Shown here piece by piece: positions 36,290 through 46,970 of a DNA stretch of 64,000 nucleotides. Within the stretch, counting starts at the first letter, position 1; each line of letters begins with the position of its first letter. The notes below the pieces were generated by a model, which had not been told where the DNA came from, made no database searches, and worked only from the letters and a program-made list of their open reading frames with translations. The position numbers and the translations under genes are program-made. This stretch comes from Adenophora triphylla var. japonica. Its lineage: Eukaryota > Streptophyta > Magnoliopsida > Asterales > Campanulaceae. The stretch lies in NCBI GenBank assembly GCA_022495995.1, contig JAFEMH010002579.1:1-64000 (forward strand), read 5' to 3'.

Positions 36290-36955
36290 TTCTGGATCGA
36301 TCGATCCGTTGATCGTCATTTAATTTCTGTCATTTACAAATCCGAGCCGTTTGGCCTCGTTGATCGTTATTTACAATTCCGAGCCGATTGGCCTCGTCGA
36401 TCGTCATTTACGATTCCGGATCGTTTGATTCCGTTGACACTGCTTTAAATACTGTCATTTACAAGTCCGACCCGTTTGGATCGTGATAGTATTTACTTTT
36501 CAAAGTCCGAGTCGCAACCCAATTCGTTGATCGCATATCATTTAATACGTATTTTTCCCGTAAAAATCGTTAACAATGTAATGCCCGGTTCAAAACCGGA
36601 GTTCGTCCGTCGAACTCTCTTTCAAAACGCGCGAAATGACGTTCGGCCTCCGAATGCTCATCTTCAAACTAAAAGCCGCCATTTGACACTTAAAATCATT
36701 TAATACGCATTTTTCCCGTAAAAATCGTTAACAATGACTCGCACGGCTCAAAATCGACCTTTGCCACGCAAACGCTCATTTCAACTTAAAATCGACGTTT
36801 GCCACGCAAACGCTCATTTCAAACTCAAAACCGACGTTTGCCACGCTCATTTCAAACTCAAAACCGACGTTTGTCATTCAAACGCTCGTCTTTTCAAAAG
36901 TCACCTAATCAACGTTTGTCATTCAAACCAAGATTAAGCTTGTCATTCAAGCCCC
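36290..36955 (+). repeat. Hairpin repeats downstream of the P promoter
   Basis: A 14-bp palindrome GGATCGATCGATCC (36294-36307), then GTTT-loop units such as GAGCCGTTTGGCCTC, then units of the form arm-loop-arm: AGTTCG-TCCGT-CGAACT (36600-36616), CGTTTG-TCATT-CAAACG (about 36873) and GCTTG-TCATT-CAAGC (about 36939). Equivalent arrays exist in the LTRs of A and B. Confidence 0.7.
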
Positions 36956-37342
36956 CATTTCAAAACACACACACACACACACACGATTTCGAGAAAGGTA
37001 GAAAGACTCGTCATGCGAGGCGTTTCGGGCGATCTCGTAATACTCTACCCGAAATGTAACTTGACCTCCGAACCTAACAATCTCTGGTACAAAAAGATTT
37101 TTACTCGTTTTTGCTGCCAATAAAAATGATCCCCGTTTTCAAAAGCCTTTTCCTAAGTTTTTGCTACCAATAAAAACGACACCTTTTCACAATAGCCGTT
37201 TCTCAACGTTTGGGCTCAAAATACAAAAACCGCGTGGTGACTCCTCATTTTTCCTTCCCATGAAGCGAGGTCTCAGACACCAACCCCCCGCGAAAGACAA
37301 CCGCGTTTCGCGCCACCCCGCGCGAAATCCCGGGTAATTTCA

Positions 37343-37561
37343 CCAATCAAGATCTAACGTTCGTGATTCAAGAATCGTTCATCGAAGATTCGCTAGTTCT
37401 TCAATCTGGAGTTGGAACGCGTTTATCAATGACTAAAGCACACAAGGTTGGTAATTCTATTTCATACTTCTTAATTAATCATCTAGAACGGATCCTAGGG
37501 CTCCGGGTTTTCGAGTTAATTTTGCATTCTTTCGCTGCGCATGGACCCTCGAAACCCAACA
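37343..37561 (+). repeat. Copia LTR fragment
   Basis: Ends GAAACCCAACA at 37561. Inverted, the last 200 bp match the 1456-1650 end of the copia LTR (GTCCATGCGCAGCG, GAATTACCAACCTT). Only the end opposite to the one at 39205-39244 is present. Confidence 0.75.
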
Positions 37562-37584
37562 TAAGTGACGTTGCCGAGGGGCTC

Positions 37585-39204
37585 TGTAAGTACGCCAATC
37601 CAATTCGCAATCCTTCTAGATGCATTTTAATATGATAAAATTGCATTAAGGGGCATTTTGGTAAATTCCCGGTCTATCCCGAGACTTCCGGAAACATTTC
37701 ATAAGTTTCTCGCGAAGGAAGTACTTTTTAGTACTTTGCTCGTGCCAAAGGACCTATAGGGAATAAATCTGTTTTGGACCTTTTGGGTATTATCCCAGAA
37801 TGTTCTAGAACCATATTTGGCGCCAAAAATGGTTGGTGACACCTTGTGTCACGCGACAACTCGAGGCCTTGGAAAGTGGTTACAGAATGCCGTGCGACAC
37901 CATGTGACCATGATCTGCAGCTATAAATAAGACCCTCCCCTCTCAAAAATAGATCCTTTTTGAACCTCCCAAAGTCACTCTGCCAAAATTCATTCAGAAA
38001 CATCCTTCTCTCCTCCTTCCACTCAAACATACACCAATTCCCTTCCAATTCAATCTCTCTCATCCAATTCACCCCTCTCCCTCACCTACATCCACATACC
38101 AATTGAAGATCCAAATTCAGAGGTTCCTCCTACACACCAATTCACGTACTGTAGCTGAATTGAAGGCCATTGCACCTGACTTGGTGTAGTGGTGGTGGAT
38201 CTATAAGGGTAACAATTCCTTCTCTCTCTATCATAATTTGTCAATTCCCATAATTCCTACTCTTCCACTTGATAATTAATCTCCATCTGCACTGATTATC
38301 AAGTGGCAATTGCCATATCTCTGTTTAAAGTTGTTGTGCTTGAATTGATTGATTGTTCATGATGTAATTTCATTGGATTTGGTTGTTTATTGACCAAGGG
38401 ACTGTGGATCTCCCCATATCCACATCCCCTAGGTCAATTCATTATGAATCAGTTGGTTTCTGAGTTGTTTGGATGTTGTGGTTTGATTTGAATTGGTTTC
38501 TGTTGATTCTGGTTGCAATATGTAAGATGTCATCATATAGACAACATGTGTCACGCGACACATCGGGCTAAGTGTGTCATGTGTCACGCGACACATTGTG
38601 TCCATATGCAGAGATCGCCCTTCAGTTGTAAGTTTTTTCATCTAGTTTGATTGTCATTCATTTGAGGTGACTATGATGCTTTTTGATGTCCAAATCTATT
38701 CTATAATCATGCTTTGTGTTCTTGGGATTGCTGTAACCTGGATATTGTAATGTTCCCGCAAGGTGATCACTGGTGTCACGCGACACAACCTACCTTCTAG
38801 GTCCTGTGTCACGCGACATAAGTGGCCCTTTGCAGAAGGATTGGTTTCAATTGTAATCTGTTTTCCTCATTGTAATGGTATGTGGCCTCCCTAGTCAATT
38901 GGTCTACAAGTTGTAATAATCTCATTCATATAATAAGATTCATGTTTCACCGCACTTGTTCATTATCATTGTTTGCACATATTTTGATTTATTTGGATGT
39001 TTAATCAGAAAGACTCGTCTACGGACGAGGCGTGTTGGGTGAACTCTCGGTTCTTCCCAACACGTAACCTGACCCCCGGACCCATTTCTCTTTCAAAGGT
39101 TTTTCAAAGTGTACCTTTAAACATGGCGTGGCGACTCCTAACATTTTTCCATTGAAAAAACCAATTTCGTGGCGAGCGCACATTCAGACGATACATAACG
39201 GTTT
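37585..39204 (+). repeat. LTR of a further Tat element (D), truncated
   Basis: Preceded by a GAGGGGCTC polypurine tract (37575-37584). It starts TGTAAGTACGCCAATCC, has a TATA box CTATAAATAA at 37921-37930, the GTAACCTGACCCCCGGA block near 39065 and GGCGTGGCGACTCC near 39140, then is cut near 39204 by a copia LTR fragment. No gene was found within. Confidence 0.75.
37842..38820. promoter_or_regulatory. Dispersed TGTGTC-ACGC-GACACA hairpins in LTR D
   Basis: Best copies: 38546-38563 and 38579-38596 (arms ATGTGTC/GACACAT, loop ACGC). Others near 38773 and 38804 and a decayed one at 37844, which lies upstream of the TATA at 37922; a further decayed copy is near 37890. The core is always TCACGCGA. 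Confidence 0.65.
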
Positions 39205-39244
39205 TAAGTTAAACATAACTAAAGCCTAGGGCATTACACCAACA
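39205..39244 (-). repeat. Short copia LTR end fragment
   Basis: Ends CTAGGGCATTACACCAACA, the same as the copia LTR end at 2875-2894. Only about 40 bp are present, wedged between LTR D and element C. Confidence 0.75.
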
Positions 39245-39439
39245 AAAATAATATCTCAAGTCTAAGAAGAAAAGAAAGAAAACTCGCGTAATTAAAGACT
39301 TAACTACAATGTCCGAGGAGGACTTAATTGAATGAGAAAAGTACTAGAACCTACGATGTTTAACTGTATGATTGTTTTTTAGAGTGTAGAGGGGGGGGAG
39401 AAGAGGACTCAATATTCATTAGGCGAAGTATCGACCGAG

Positions 39440-39895
39440 AATTCTCTGATTTGCGTCTCTATAGGCTCTGCAGCAGTCCCTAAATTCACTTTGGTTTGAA
39501 CCTTCTCGGCAGCTTGGGCCCAATTTTCCTCTCGTTTGACAACATGCTTAAAGATTTGTTTTAATGTATTGTTCATTTAATGTGTCTGGATCTTTATCAA
39601 GTGAATCATTATTACCTGTTTTTGATTTGTTAGTTAATTTATCATTTGTTAAAGATGCAATGAGGGGAAACTCAGAAAGGTCGAATCTTTCATTTAAAGC
39701 GTAGGGGAATACATTGTTGGCTATGAAATCATAATCGTCCGGCGTGAGGCCATCAGATGACTCGAGAGACTCGAATTTGAAAACAACAGACTCGAAGCTA
39801 GACTCTAGGAGATGAGGGGTTAGACCAATCTTCTCTATCATTTCCTCCTTGTTGGCTATAGGTCCGGAGAAGGTGGTAATGGTTCTGGTAGCCAT
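39440..39895 (-). pseudogene. Tat polyprotein linker segment (C)
   Basis: Starts MATRTITTFSGPIANKEE and continues to DTLNEQYIKTNL with a stop near 39548, then in another frame WAQAAEKVQTKVNLG. It is homologous to 24720-25020 of P, the protease-RT linker. Here it directly follows the leader without gag or protease, so C carries an internal deletion or is a rearranged, non-autonomous derivative. Confidence 0.6.
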
Positions 39896-41101
39896 ACTTT
39901 AATTGATACCATCCCAGGGGGTTACTTGCCTTTGATTCGACTTCAAACCAAACTGAAGTGGTATGAGGCTGTTCATTTGAAGGTGTCCCTCCATTGGTGC
40001 TACTACCAGATTCCGAGGGCTTTTTGGATAAAGGGGGAAAGCTCGTGCGACATGCAGTTTCCTTTTTATTATTTTTTTTGTTTTAATTTACTTAGAACAT
40101 GTTTTCTCAGAATCCTAAATGAGTTGGAAAAGATTGCTCTTCTTTTTTGTACCTATTCTAGATCATGGGTCAGTGGAACCCGTCACTACGGTTATAAGCC
40201 CCTCATTTTGCACCTGTATTTCCACTTCCCAGGGTGGACAGTCCCGGGCGAGGGTCCTATTGGGCAAGCGGTTTCCACTGACCAAAAGAAAAACGAACCT
40301 AAGGACCGAGCCTGTCATGTTCGTTTCAACGCGTCTGCCATGTGAATAGTGAATGAAACCAGTACCTAAGTCATGATTGGGTCAAGAATTCAGCATGACC
40401 TCTCTTTACCTTGCTTGCGCAAGGGATCTTTGACTTTAGGATTTTGGCTAGGTCATATTGTCATGGATGATGCATTAAAGGCTTGATGACATGGTGTCAT
40501 GTGGGCATGGACATATATCCGGTACGGATCATTGTCTAAGTGTAGCTTTAAAAATCAAGATTGGGTCAAGATTTTAGCTTGACCTTTCATCGTCTTGCTC
40601 TCGCAAGTGATCTTGATTTCTTGGCTTTGACTCAGATAATGGCCGATATGGGATATGTATCCATGCTTTATGACATGGACTGGGTCAAAAACCAACCGAG
40701 TCTTTGGACAGAGTGTGATACAAAAGTGCATGGTTGACACTGGCTAGGATGGGAAGTTTGAAATGATCTCGTGCGCGCAAGAAAGGCATAGGAACACCAA
40801 TCGAACTGCATCTGAGACCATCCTGGGTTTGGGGTTGTAGTGTGCAGTGTACAGGATAAGAGTGCGCGTAGTGTGCGGTCACTAAAATTATTTTTCTGAG
40901 TAAAACAGGAGTTTTTGCAGAATGTATCTTAAAGATATGTACATAGATATATTATGATGCTTTTTTTGTATTTTTGAGCAAGACAAAAAAAAGTAAAACA
41001 CACACTTGTGCATAACAGTCAACAAAAGGGGTAAAACGAAAATTTGACCCTCACCCTCATCATGTTTTAAAAATCTTTTTATATGTTTTTAAAACAATAG
41101 A
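39896..41101 (-). other. Leader of element C
   Basis: No recognised frame. It contains an imperfect duplication of about 180 bp (40370-40550 and 40556-40700) sharing GATTGGGTCAAGA, AGC-TGACCT and CTTGC-CGCAAG. The short inverted arms TTGCTTGCGCAAG near 40420 can pair. Confidence 0.5.
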
Positions 41102-41119
41102 TCCCCAGTAGAGTCGCCA
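41102..41119 (-). other. Primer binding site of element C
   Basis: The plus strand reads TCCCCAGTAGAGTCGCCA, two bases from the LTR end at 41122. One base differs from the site at 19893-19910, so the two elements probably use the same tRNA. Confidence 0.78.
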
Positions 41120-41121
41120 AC

Positions 41122-41661
41122 TGAAATTACCCGATCAGGAATGCGGACGTCATTTCTCATTTGAAAGTGTAGAGTCACCACGCCGTTTTGATTATGCCCA
41201 AAACATTGAGAAAAGGCTTTTTGTTTGTGTGATGAGATTTTGAGTTCGGAGGTCAGGTTATGCCTCGGGAAGATAATTTTGAGCTCACCCGAGTCGCCTC
41301 ATTTTCATGAGTCTTTCTGTACCCTTTTCTTTGAAAGTTGTGTGTGTGTGTGTGTGTTTTAGGAAATATATTTGCATTTGATAATAAATAAATGTCTACA
41401 TTGTAAACGATGTATTTAAACAGAAATATTTAAATAACTTTGAAATGAAAGCAGTTATTTAAAGTTCGGAAGGAGATCTTACCAATGTTGGTTTGTGTCT
41501 ATCTTCCTCGGGGAAATGTGGTTGGTTTGGAATGGTTTAAAGAGGAGAGAAATTATGCACTCACTCGGGCAGAACCTCCCCTAATTAGCACTCGTTCACA
41601 CTCGTTTGGACTCGCGGGTTTGGACCGGTTTGAGCCGTTTGGGTGTTTGGAGTTGGGTTGG
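41122..41661 (-). repeat. Partial 5' LTR of element C
   Basis: Starts TGAAATTACCC, has the GAGTCACCACGCCGTTTT block and a (GT)n tract near 41341. It is interrupted at 41661 by a complete LTR of element A. GTTGG (41657-41661) is the expected left target duplication. Confidence 0.75.
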
Positions 41662-42218
41662 TGAAATTACCCGGATCGCGAGAGCGGCGAGCGATTTGAA
41701 TTTCACGGGGAAAGAGAGTCTCCACACCATTTTTATTATGAGCCAAAACTTTGAAAAAGGCTTTTGAAAGGGGATCATTTTTATTAGGAGCCAAAACTGA
41801 AGAAAGGATTTTGAAACACGGATAGTTTTTATTAGGAGCCAAAACTGAAGAAAGGCTTTTGAAAGGGGATCGTTTTTATTAGGAGCCAAAAACTGAAGAA
41901 AGGCTTTTAAACAGAGATTGTTAGGTTCGGAGGTCACGTTACGCCCCGGGAAGAGATAAATTGGGCTCACCCGAAATGCCTCGCATTGACGAGTCTTTCT
42001 ACCTTCCTCAAAAATTGTGCGCGTGTGTGTGTTTGTGTTACTTGAAAATGAGTTTGAATGGCAAACTTTGATAATAAAACGATGATGAAGGAAATATTTT
42101 GATTTTTGATCGGGCATTATAACGTTACCCCTTTTTTTTGATAAAATGACAAGAAGGAAAAGGCCTTTAACGTAAATGACAATATTGAAATGACGATCGA
42201 CAAGTCAATTTCTTGACT

Positions 42219-42515
42219 CAGATGTTAAAAGTAAATACGATCAACAAACCAAACGGTTTGGACGGTAAATGACAATATTGAAAGGACGGTATCAACTAAC
42301 CAAATGGTTCGGACGGTAAAAGATGCGATCAACGAACCAAACGGTTCGGACGGTAAAGAGCGTTATTGAAAAGACAATCAACGAATCAAACGATTCGGAC
42401 GGTAGAAATGACAATCAACGAACCAAACGATTAGGACGGTAAATGACAATCAATGAACCAAACGGTTCGGACGGTAAATGACAATCAACGAACCAAACGG
42501 TTCGAACGGTAAAAG
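42219..42515 (-). repeat. Tandem hairpins with AAAC loop (A LTR)
   Basis: About eight units of 30-40 bp with arm-AAAC-arm then GGACGGTAAATGACAATC. Arms seen: AAACC/GGTTT (42248-42261), GAACC/GGTTC (three or more), GAATC/GATTC (about 42386). One unit (GAACC/GATTA) is decayed. Confidence 0.8.
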
Positions 42516-42942
42516 ATGTCATAGATAAAGTTTATAAAAACGGGTCAAGATCTCCGTTTTAACTCTAAATAGTCACTCTTTTCGAAGGAGAAAAGTGATA
42601 GAGAGAGGATCACTTCAAGACCCGTAGACAACGTAGTGTCTACATTTTGAAGATTTTGATCGGATCAGAAGTAGCGTAAAACGTGTAAAAAGAGATGAAA
42701 CGGAAGATTTGAGAATGAGAGTTTACCAATGACTTGGTTTTGACTCTATCTCTCGAAAGATCGTATATTGGATACGAAAAGTGTTTGAAAAGTGTTTGAA
42801 TTGTGTTTGGTTTGGGAAAACGTTGTTTTCACGCAAATCGAGACATTTCTGCGGTTTTTGGAAGGATTTGGGGCACTGGAATTGAGACAAGTGGGTAGGA
42901 GGGTTAAAATTTCTTCACCATTTACTGAATGGCAAGGACTGT

Positions 42943-43064
42943 ATTTATAGGGGGTAAAATTGCAGAACAGGTCATCCGGCCTAACCTTCAAGTTTGAGGG
43001 CATTTTGGGTATTTGAAAATATGATGGGACTAATGGTCGATCCAATAAAACAGGCCGGCCGGCC
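42943..43064 (-). promoter_or_regulatory. A LTR promoter: TATA and two palindromes
   Basis: Minus-strand CTATAAATAC at 42941-42950. Upstream AGGTCATCCGGCCT (42969-42982, one T-G mismatch in the arms) and GGCCGGCCGGCC (43053-43064, perfect). Both are followed by a TTCA-GTTTGAGGG flank. Confidence 0.62.
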
Positions 43065-43538
43065 AGTCTTTCAGTTTGAGGGTATTTTGGTCTTTTTTGG
43101 TTTTGGATTTGATTGATTTGACTCTAGGCATTGTGCATGTGTGACACGTGTCCTGCTTAGTCATTAAGTAAGGGTATTTTGGTCCTTTGGGTCGTGACTT
43201 GACTGTTTTTTAAATAACTATCCGAATAAATGTCAAAACAGTCCCGAAAAGTCCCGGAAATTGCGTATTTTTGGAAAAGTGATATTTTCACGTGTTCGAA
43301 CGTGTTTTTGATACACTTTAATTTTGAATGATCAGGGTAGTCCTGGAAAGCCTCGTTAACTTGGAAAGTGTGAGTTAACGAATTATAATGATCCAGATTT
43401 GGGTACTTACAGTAGCCCCTCGACGATGTCACTTACGGAGGAAGTGGGGTCGTCGAAACAGATAAGGATCCCAAATCGGGGGGATGCCTTACGGAGTGAC
43501 CTGAACGGTCAAATGGCTGGACCCTAAAGCAAGGATTC

Positions 43539-43572
43539 CTACGTATCCACGGGGGAATCAAGCCAATCGTAG
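43539..43572 (-). other. CTACG...CGTAG hairpin motif, LTR-proximal (A)
   Basis: Arms CTACG (43539-43543) and CGTAG (43568-43572), 128 nt from the LTR. The inner stem is weakened (TCCACGGGGGA). Confidence 0.6.
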
Positions 43573-43734
43573 TTCTTGTCCGTTAAGTATAAGAGACTTA
43601 AACAGACTGACCCTGGGTCACGAGATCTTACGCTGGGGATCTAACGGAATGACAGGAACGGTTGTGTTAAACATGCGTTATTAACAACACGGTATGAGTT
43701 CAAAAGAAGGATTGAAGTTCTAATGACGTGGTTA

Positions 43735-44165
43735 GAAACGAAATTTAACCTCGTGAGAGGATGGTACATTGCTCGGAAAATGCATCCAAAGTTCTAACGA
43801 AATCGGTTCGAAACGAGGAAAAAAACGTTTGAAGTTCTAACAAAGTCGGTTAGAAACTGAAGAGATGATTGGAGTTCTAACAAAGTCGGTTAGAAACTAA
43901 AGAGATTATTGATCTCTTGTTAAAAGGATGGTCTTATGATTCTGTTGGGGAGGAATGTTCGGGCTTACGATGACGGCCGAAGAAGGATTGTTGTATAGGC
44001 TTACAATGATTTGCCGTTGAAATGAGATGGTTGGGCTTACGATGACGACTGAAATTTAACCTCGGGAGAGGGGACGTTAGCGAAATCTAACAGGAAATTT
44101 AACCTCAGGAGAGGGGACGTTAGCGAAATCTAATGGGAAATTTAACCTCGGGAGGGGGGACAAAA
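43735..44165. repeat. Degenerate repeats before the antisense PMD gene (A)
   Basis: Units with AGTTCTAACAAAGTCGGTTAG (43840-43910) and with ATTTAACCTCGGGAGAGGGG + ACGTTAGCGAAATCTAA (44050-44160, three copies). The latter is the same unit as 54378-54600 in B. Confidence 0.78.
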
Positions 44166-44238
44166 ACGTATGAGAATCATGAGAACATTTGAGCAAAATA
44201 ATCAATTTTGAAAAGATGAGGGGTTGAATGGTCATTTG

Positions 44239-44280
44239 GGCCAAAAATGGCCCATCTGGTAAAACAGGCCATCCGTCCAG
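44239..44280 (+). promoter_or_regulatory. Hairpin and decayed palindrome upstream of PMD gene (A)
   Basis: GGGCCA-AAAA-TGGCCC hairpin (about 44239-44253), then AGGCCATCCGTCCAG (44266-44280). The latter is a decayed form of the A LTR palindrome AGGTCATCCGGCCT, 141 bp upstream of the PMD start at 44421. B has both elements at 54651-54692. Confidence 0.55.
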
Positions 44281-44611
44281 TTCTTCAATTTGGCATGATT
44301 TGAGTCAGCCGTCGAGCAGAAGGAAAGAAGAACAAAAAATTGTTCTTTGGCCGAGAGAAAAGAGAGAAAAAATCTTGCCATTTTCTCGATTCTTTGTTGA
44401 AACTTCGAAAGATTAAAGCTATGGAAGGTAGATTAGGACGATGGGGTCGCCATAAGAGAACCAATAATGAGAGGAAGAAGCTCAAGAGGACGGTGCGAGC
44501 GACCGAGCTTCCTTTGGATCCATTCGAGTTTTACAAAGCTCGTAATAATCACAAATCTAATGAGGGGATTGCGAGTAAGGTAAGCATTCTTGAATTTCTT
44601 TTGAATGTTCT

Positions 44612-44744
44612 TTGAATTTTGAATTTTGAATTTTGAATTTTGAATTTTGAATTTTGAATTTTGAATTTTGAATTTTGAATTTTGAATTTTGAATTTTGAA
44701 TTTTGAATTTTGAATTTTGAATTTTGAATTTTGAATTTTGAATT
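44612..44744. repeat. (TTTTGAA)n microsatellite
   Basis: About 19 almost perfect copies of a 7-bp unit at the start of PMD intron 1 in A. B lacks the expansion at the matching place (55015-55060 has a few TTTTGAA-like units), so it expanded in A only. Confidence 0.93.
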
Positions 44745-44984
44745 GATTTAGGGTTCTTGTTGCCCGATTTGTGGCTTTTGATCTTGTTATGTCCCTTTGT
44801 TGAAATTGATTTTTGTTTGATGCAATTGAGGGTATGGGTAGACAATGTAGAAAATTTGGTAAAGAAATTCCATGTCTAAGTACATTTTTCAAATTTAAAG
44901 TGTGTTAATTTGGGATGGAGATTTTGAAATGATTTTCGAACTGAGACAAATTTTTTTTTTGAAATGATTCCGAACTGAAGCGGA

Positions 44985-45245
44985 AGTTTTGAAATGTGAA
45001 CCGTAAATATTCTGAAATGAAACGGAAATATTTTTAGGAAGTGAACCGTTAATACTCCGAAATGGGACGGAAATATTTTTAGGAAATGAACCATTAATAC
45101 TCCGAAATGAGACGGAAATATTTTTAGTAAATGAACCGTTAATACTCCGAAATGGGACGGAAATATTTTTAGGAAATGAACCGTTAATACTCCGAAATGG
45201 GACGGAAATATTTTTAGGAAATGGACCATACTGAAACGGAAATTT
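44985..45245. repeat. Minisatellite in PMD intron 1 (A)
   Basis: About five copies of a 47-bp unit with AATGAACCGTTAATACTCCG and GGACGGAAATATTTTTAG. Two copies of the same unit occur in intron 1 of B (55508-55625). Confidence 0.88.
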
Positions 45246-46619
45246 TGAAATGATATGGAAAAAATTCCGAACTGAAACGGATACTTTGACATGATATGGA
45301 TTATATCTTTTGGCGATATATTTATGTGCTTTTGTTTCATGACATGTACATTTCGCGTACATTATTTGGGTATTACATACTTTTGCTGTGTCTTACCTGC
45401 AGGGGCGAGGGCCGATAGACTTATCCACTACCAAGAGTAGGGGGAATGTCGAGGCGGTGAGCGAGTTGTGGGGGATGCTCCCAGACGTGACTCGGGGTGA
45501 GGAGAGAAGTCCTTGACAGATGGTAATAGATTCCGGTCTGGGGGCCTTCATTAGTGCCATGGCTGTAGTGGCGTTGACGCAGAGGGTCAAGGTTATTCAC
45601 ATGGCCTTGAGCGAGCACTGGTGGGATACGACCCACACTTTTCATTTCAGGTGGGGGGGGAGGCAACGATTACTCCCACGGATTTCGCAGCTATCACTCG
45701 GTTGTCATTCCGGGGTAATCCCATAGAGTGGTTTGAAGAGTTCACCATGGAGCAGCTCACGGATCGGCTGGGTTTTGATATTACAGATGCCAGGGGAACC
45801 GGCATTCTGTACGGTCCGATGGAGGGACACTTGAGAAAAGGTATTGATGCGTATCTGACTGGCTCTGAGAGGATGACAGCCTATCGATTGGCTCGGGCAT
45901 TCTTATGGTTTGTTCTGTCAGCAACCATCTTTCCCAATGCTGATACGAAGTGTCAGTTTGCCCTGCTCGGCTCTTTGACTGACTTGGAGGCGGTAAGAGG
46001 ATTCGCCTGGGGAGAGACGGGCTTGGCCGAGCTCTTCTTTGCTTTGGATAAATATTCCCGGGGGGAGGAGAACTCTCTTTCCTGTTTCCAATTCGCTTTG
46101 GATGTGAGCTCTCTTTTTCTCTTCCTTGTCTCGTTTTTACTTGTCTGTATCTATTTTGTAGTTGACATTCTTTCCTGTCATCTTTTTAGGTGTGGTGCTA
46201 TGAGGTGTTCCGTCCACAGCGGTGGGGTATCAAGGAGGAGTATGCTCTCCTGTTTCCTACTATGCTGACCTGGCAGAAGGAGGCCAGGAAACCAGGGAGG
46301 ACGAGGGAAAGCACGAGGGTGACTTATGAGGAGGTGTCCGAGGCTCTGGAGCGGGACTTCTCGCCGAGGGTGAAATTGACTTGGTGGGGCCGGCTTGATC
46401 AGGCGGTTATCGATGCTGCCAAGGAGGTGACGCGCCAGAGGAAGCTTTTAGTGGGGCTTCACTGCGACATCATGTATTTGGGCGAGAGAGTGGCTCGCCA
46501 GTACGCTCCTGAAATTACCCGGATCGCGCGCGGAATGCGGCGAGCAGCTTTTGCAACTTGGGCCTCGCTGAAAAGAGAGAGTCGCCACGCCGTTTTGTAT
46601 TATGAGCCTACACTTTGAA

Positions 46620-46825
46620 AAAGGCTGGTTTGAAAAGGAGGTCATTTTGATTGGTAGCCAAAACTTAGGAAAAGGCTTTGAAAAATGGGTCGTTTTGATT
46701 GGTAGCCAAAACTTAGAAAAAGGCTTTGAAAAAGGGGTCGTTTTGATTGGTAGCCAAAACTTAGGAAAAGGCTTTGAAAAATGGGTCGTTTTGATTGGTA
46801 GCCAAAACTTGGAAAAAGGCTTTTT
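46620..46825. repeat. Tandem repeat, about 47 bp, in B LTR
   Basis: Four copies of a unit with CGTTTTGATTGGTAGCCAAA and ACTTAGGAAAAGGCTTTG. Homologous to the repeats at 41740-41920 in A and to 37090-37200 (inverted) in P. Confidence 0.88.
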
Positions 46826-46970
46826 TTTACCAGAGATTGTTAGGTTCGGAGGTCACGTTACGTTTCGGGAAGAGTATATTGAGATCACCTGAAATGCCTT
46901 GTATGACGAGTCTTTCTACCTTTCTCGAAAAGTGCGTGTGTGTGTGTGTGTTTGTGTTTCTTTTGAAAAG

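Larger units (their letters stand above)
21273..37342 (+). mobile_element. Tat-type Ty3/gypsy element P with antisense genes
   Basis: Plus-strand order: protease (23.25 kb), G-patch-like segment, RT, RNase H, second RNase H, integrase (ends 28282), hairpin motif, antisense DUF7745-like and PMD genes, minisatellites, hairpin motif, polypurine tract and 3' LTR (35314-37342). Two RNase H regions and antisense genes with 3' minisatellites are known Tat features. The 5' LTR is not in view, and the left boundary is the edge of the gag-only insertion. Every coding part has frameshifts. Confidence 0.85.
35314..37342 (+). repeat. 3' LTR of element P
   Basis: Starts TGTAAGTACCCAAATCC at 35314 and ends CGGGTAATTTCA at 37342, 2029 bp. 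It has the TG...CA ends shared with A and B. Inside are two palindromes, a TATA box (35840-35847), hairpin repeats, an (AC)n tract near 36966 and a GGTGACTCC segment near the end. Confidence 0.88.
39245..41661 (-). mobile_element. 5' part of a minus-strand Tat element (C)
   Basis: From right to left: partial LTR (41122-41661), primer site (41102-41119), leader, and a polyprotein fragment (39440-39895). It is cut on the left by the copia LTR fragment. Its LTR is cut on the right by the insertion of element A. Confidence 0.75.
41662..43411 (-). repeat. 3' LTR of element A
   Basis: Plus-strand reading from TGAAATTACCCGG (41662) to GGGTACTTACA (43411), 1750 bp, homologous to 46510-48763. It holds three copies of a unit of about 47 bp with AGGAGCCAAAACTGAAGAAAG (41740-41920), a GT-rich tract near 42018, hairpin repeats and the promoter. 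Confidence 0.88.
41662..46509 (-). mobile_element. 3' part of a minus-strand Tat element (A)
   Basis: Consists of the 3' LTR (41662-43411), hairpin motif, minisatellites and three exons of the plus-strand PMD gene. It stops inside exon 3 at 46509, where element B begins. The rest of A should lie beyond the other LTR of B, outside this window, or be deleted. Confidence 0.8.
44421..46509 (+). pseudogene. Plant mobile domain gene of A, truncated in exon 3
   Basis: Antisense to A. Exon 1 is 44421-44579 (MEGRLGRWGRHKR, 159 nt), exon 2 is 45403-46103, exon 3 starts 46190 and is cut at 46509 by B. Splice ends are GT-AG. PMD motifs: EHWWDTTHTFHFRWG, TPTDFAAIT, LGFDITDARGTGI, FLWFVLSATIFPNAD, LAELFFALDKYSRGEEN. 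TGA at 45514-45516 replaces what is CGG/CAG in sister copies (a CGA to TGA-type change), and the G-run at 45652-45660 is two bases longer, shifting the frame. Confidence 0.8.

Noticed and set aside
40370..40700. Imperfect 180-bp duplication in the C leader as an RNA gene
   Set aside because: No conserved promoter or fold could be seen; it is described only as a duplication.
44549..44892. Frames with FKIQNSK repeats
   Set aside because: They come from the (TTTTGAA)n microsatellite.
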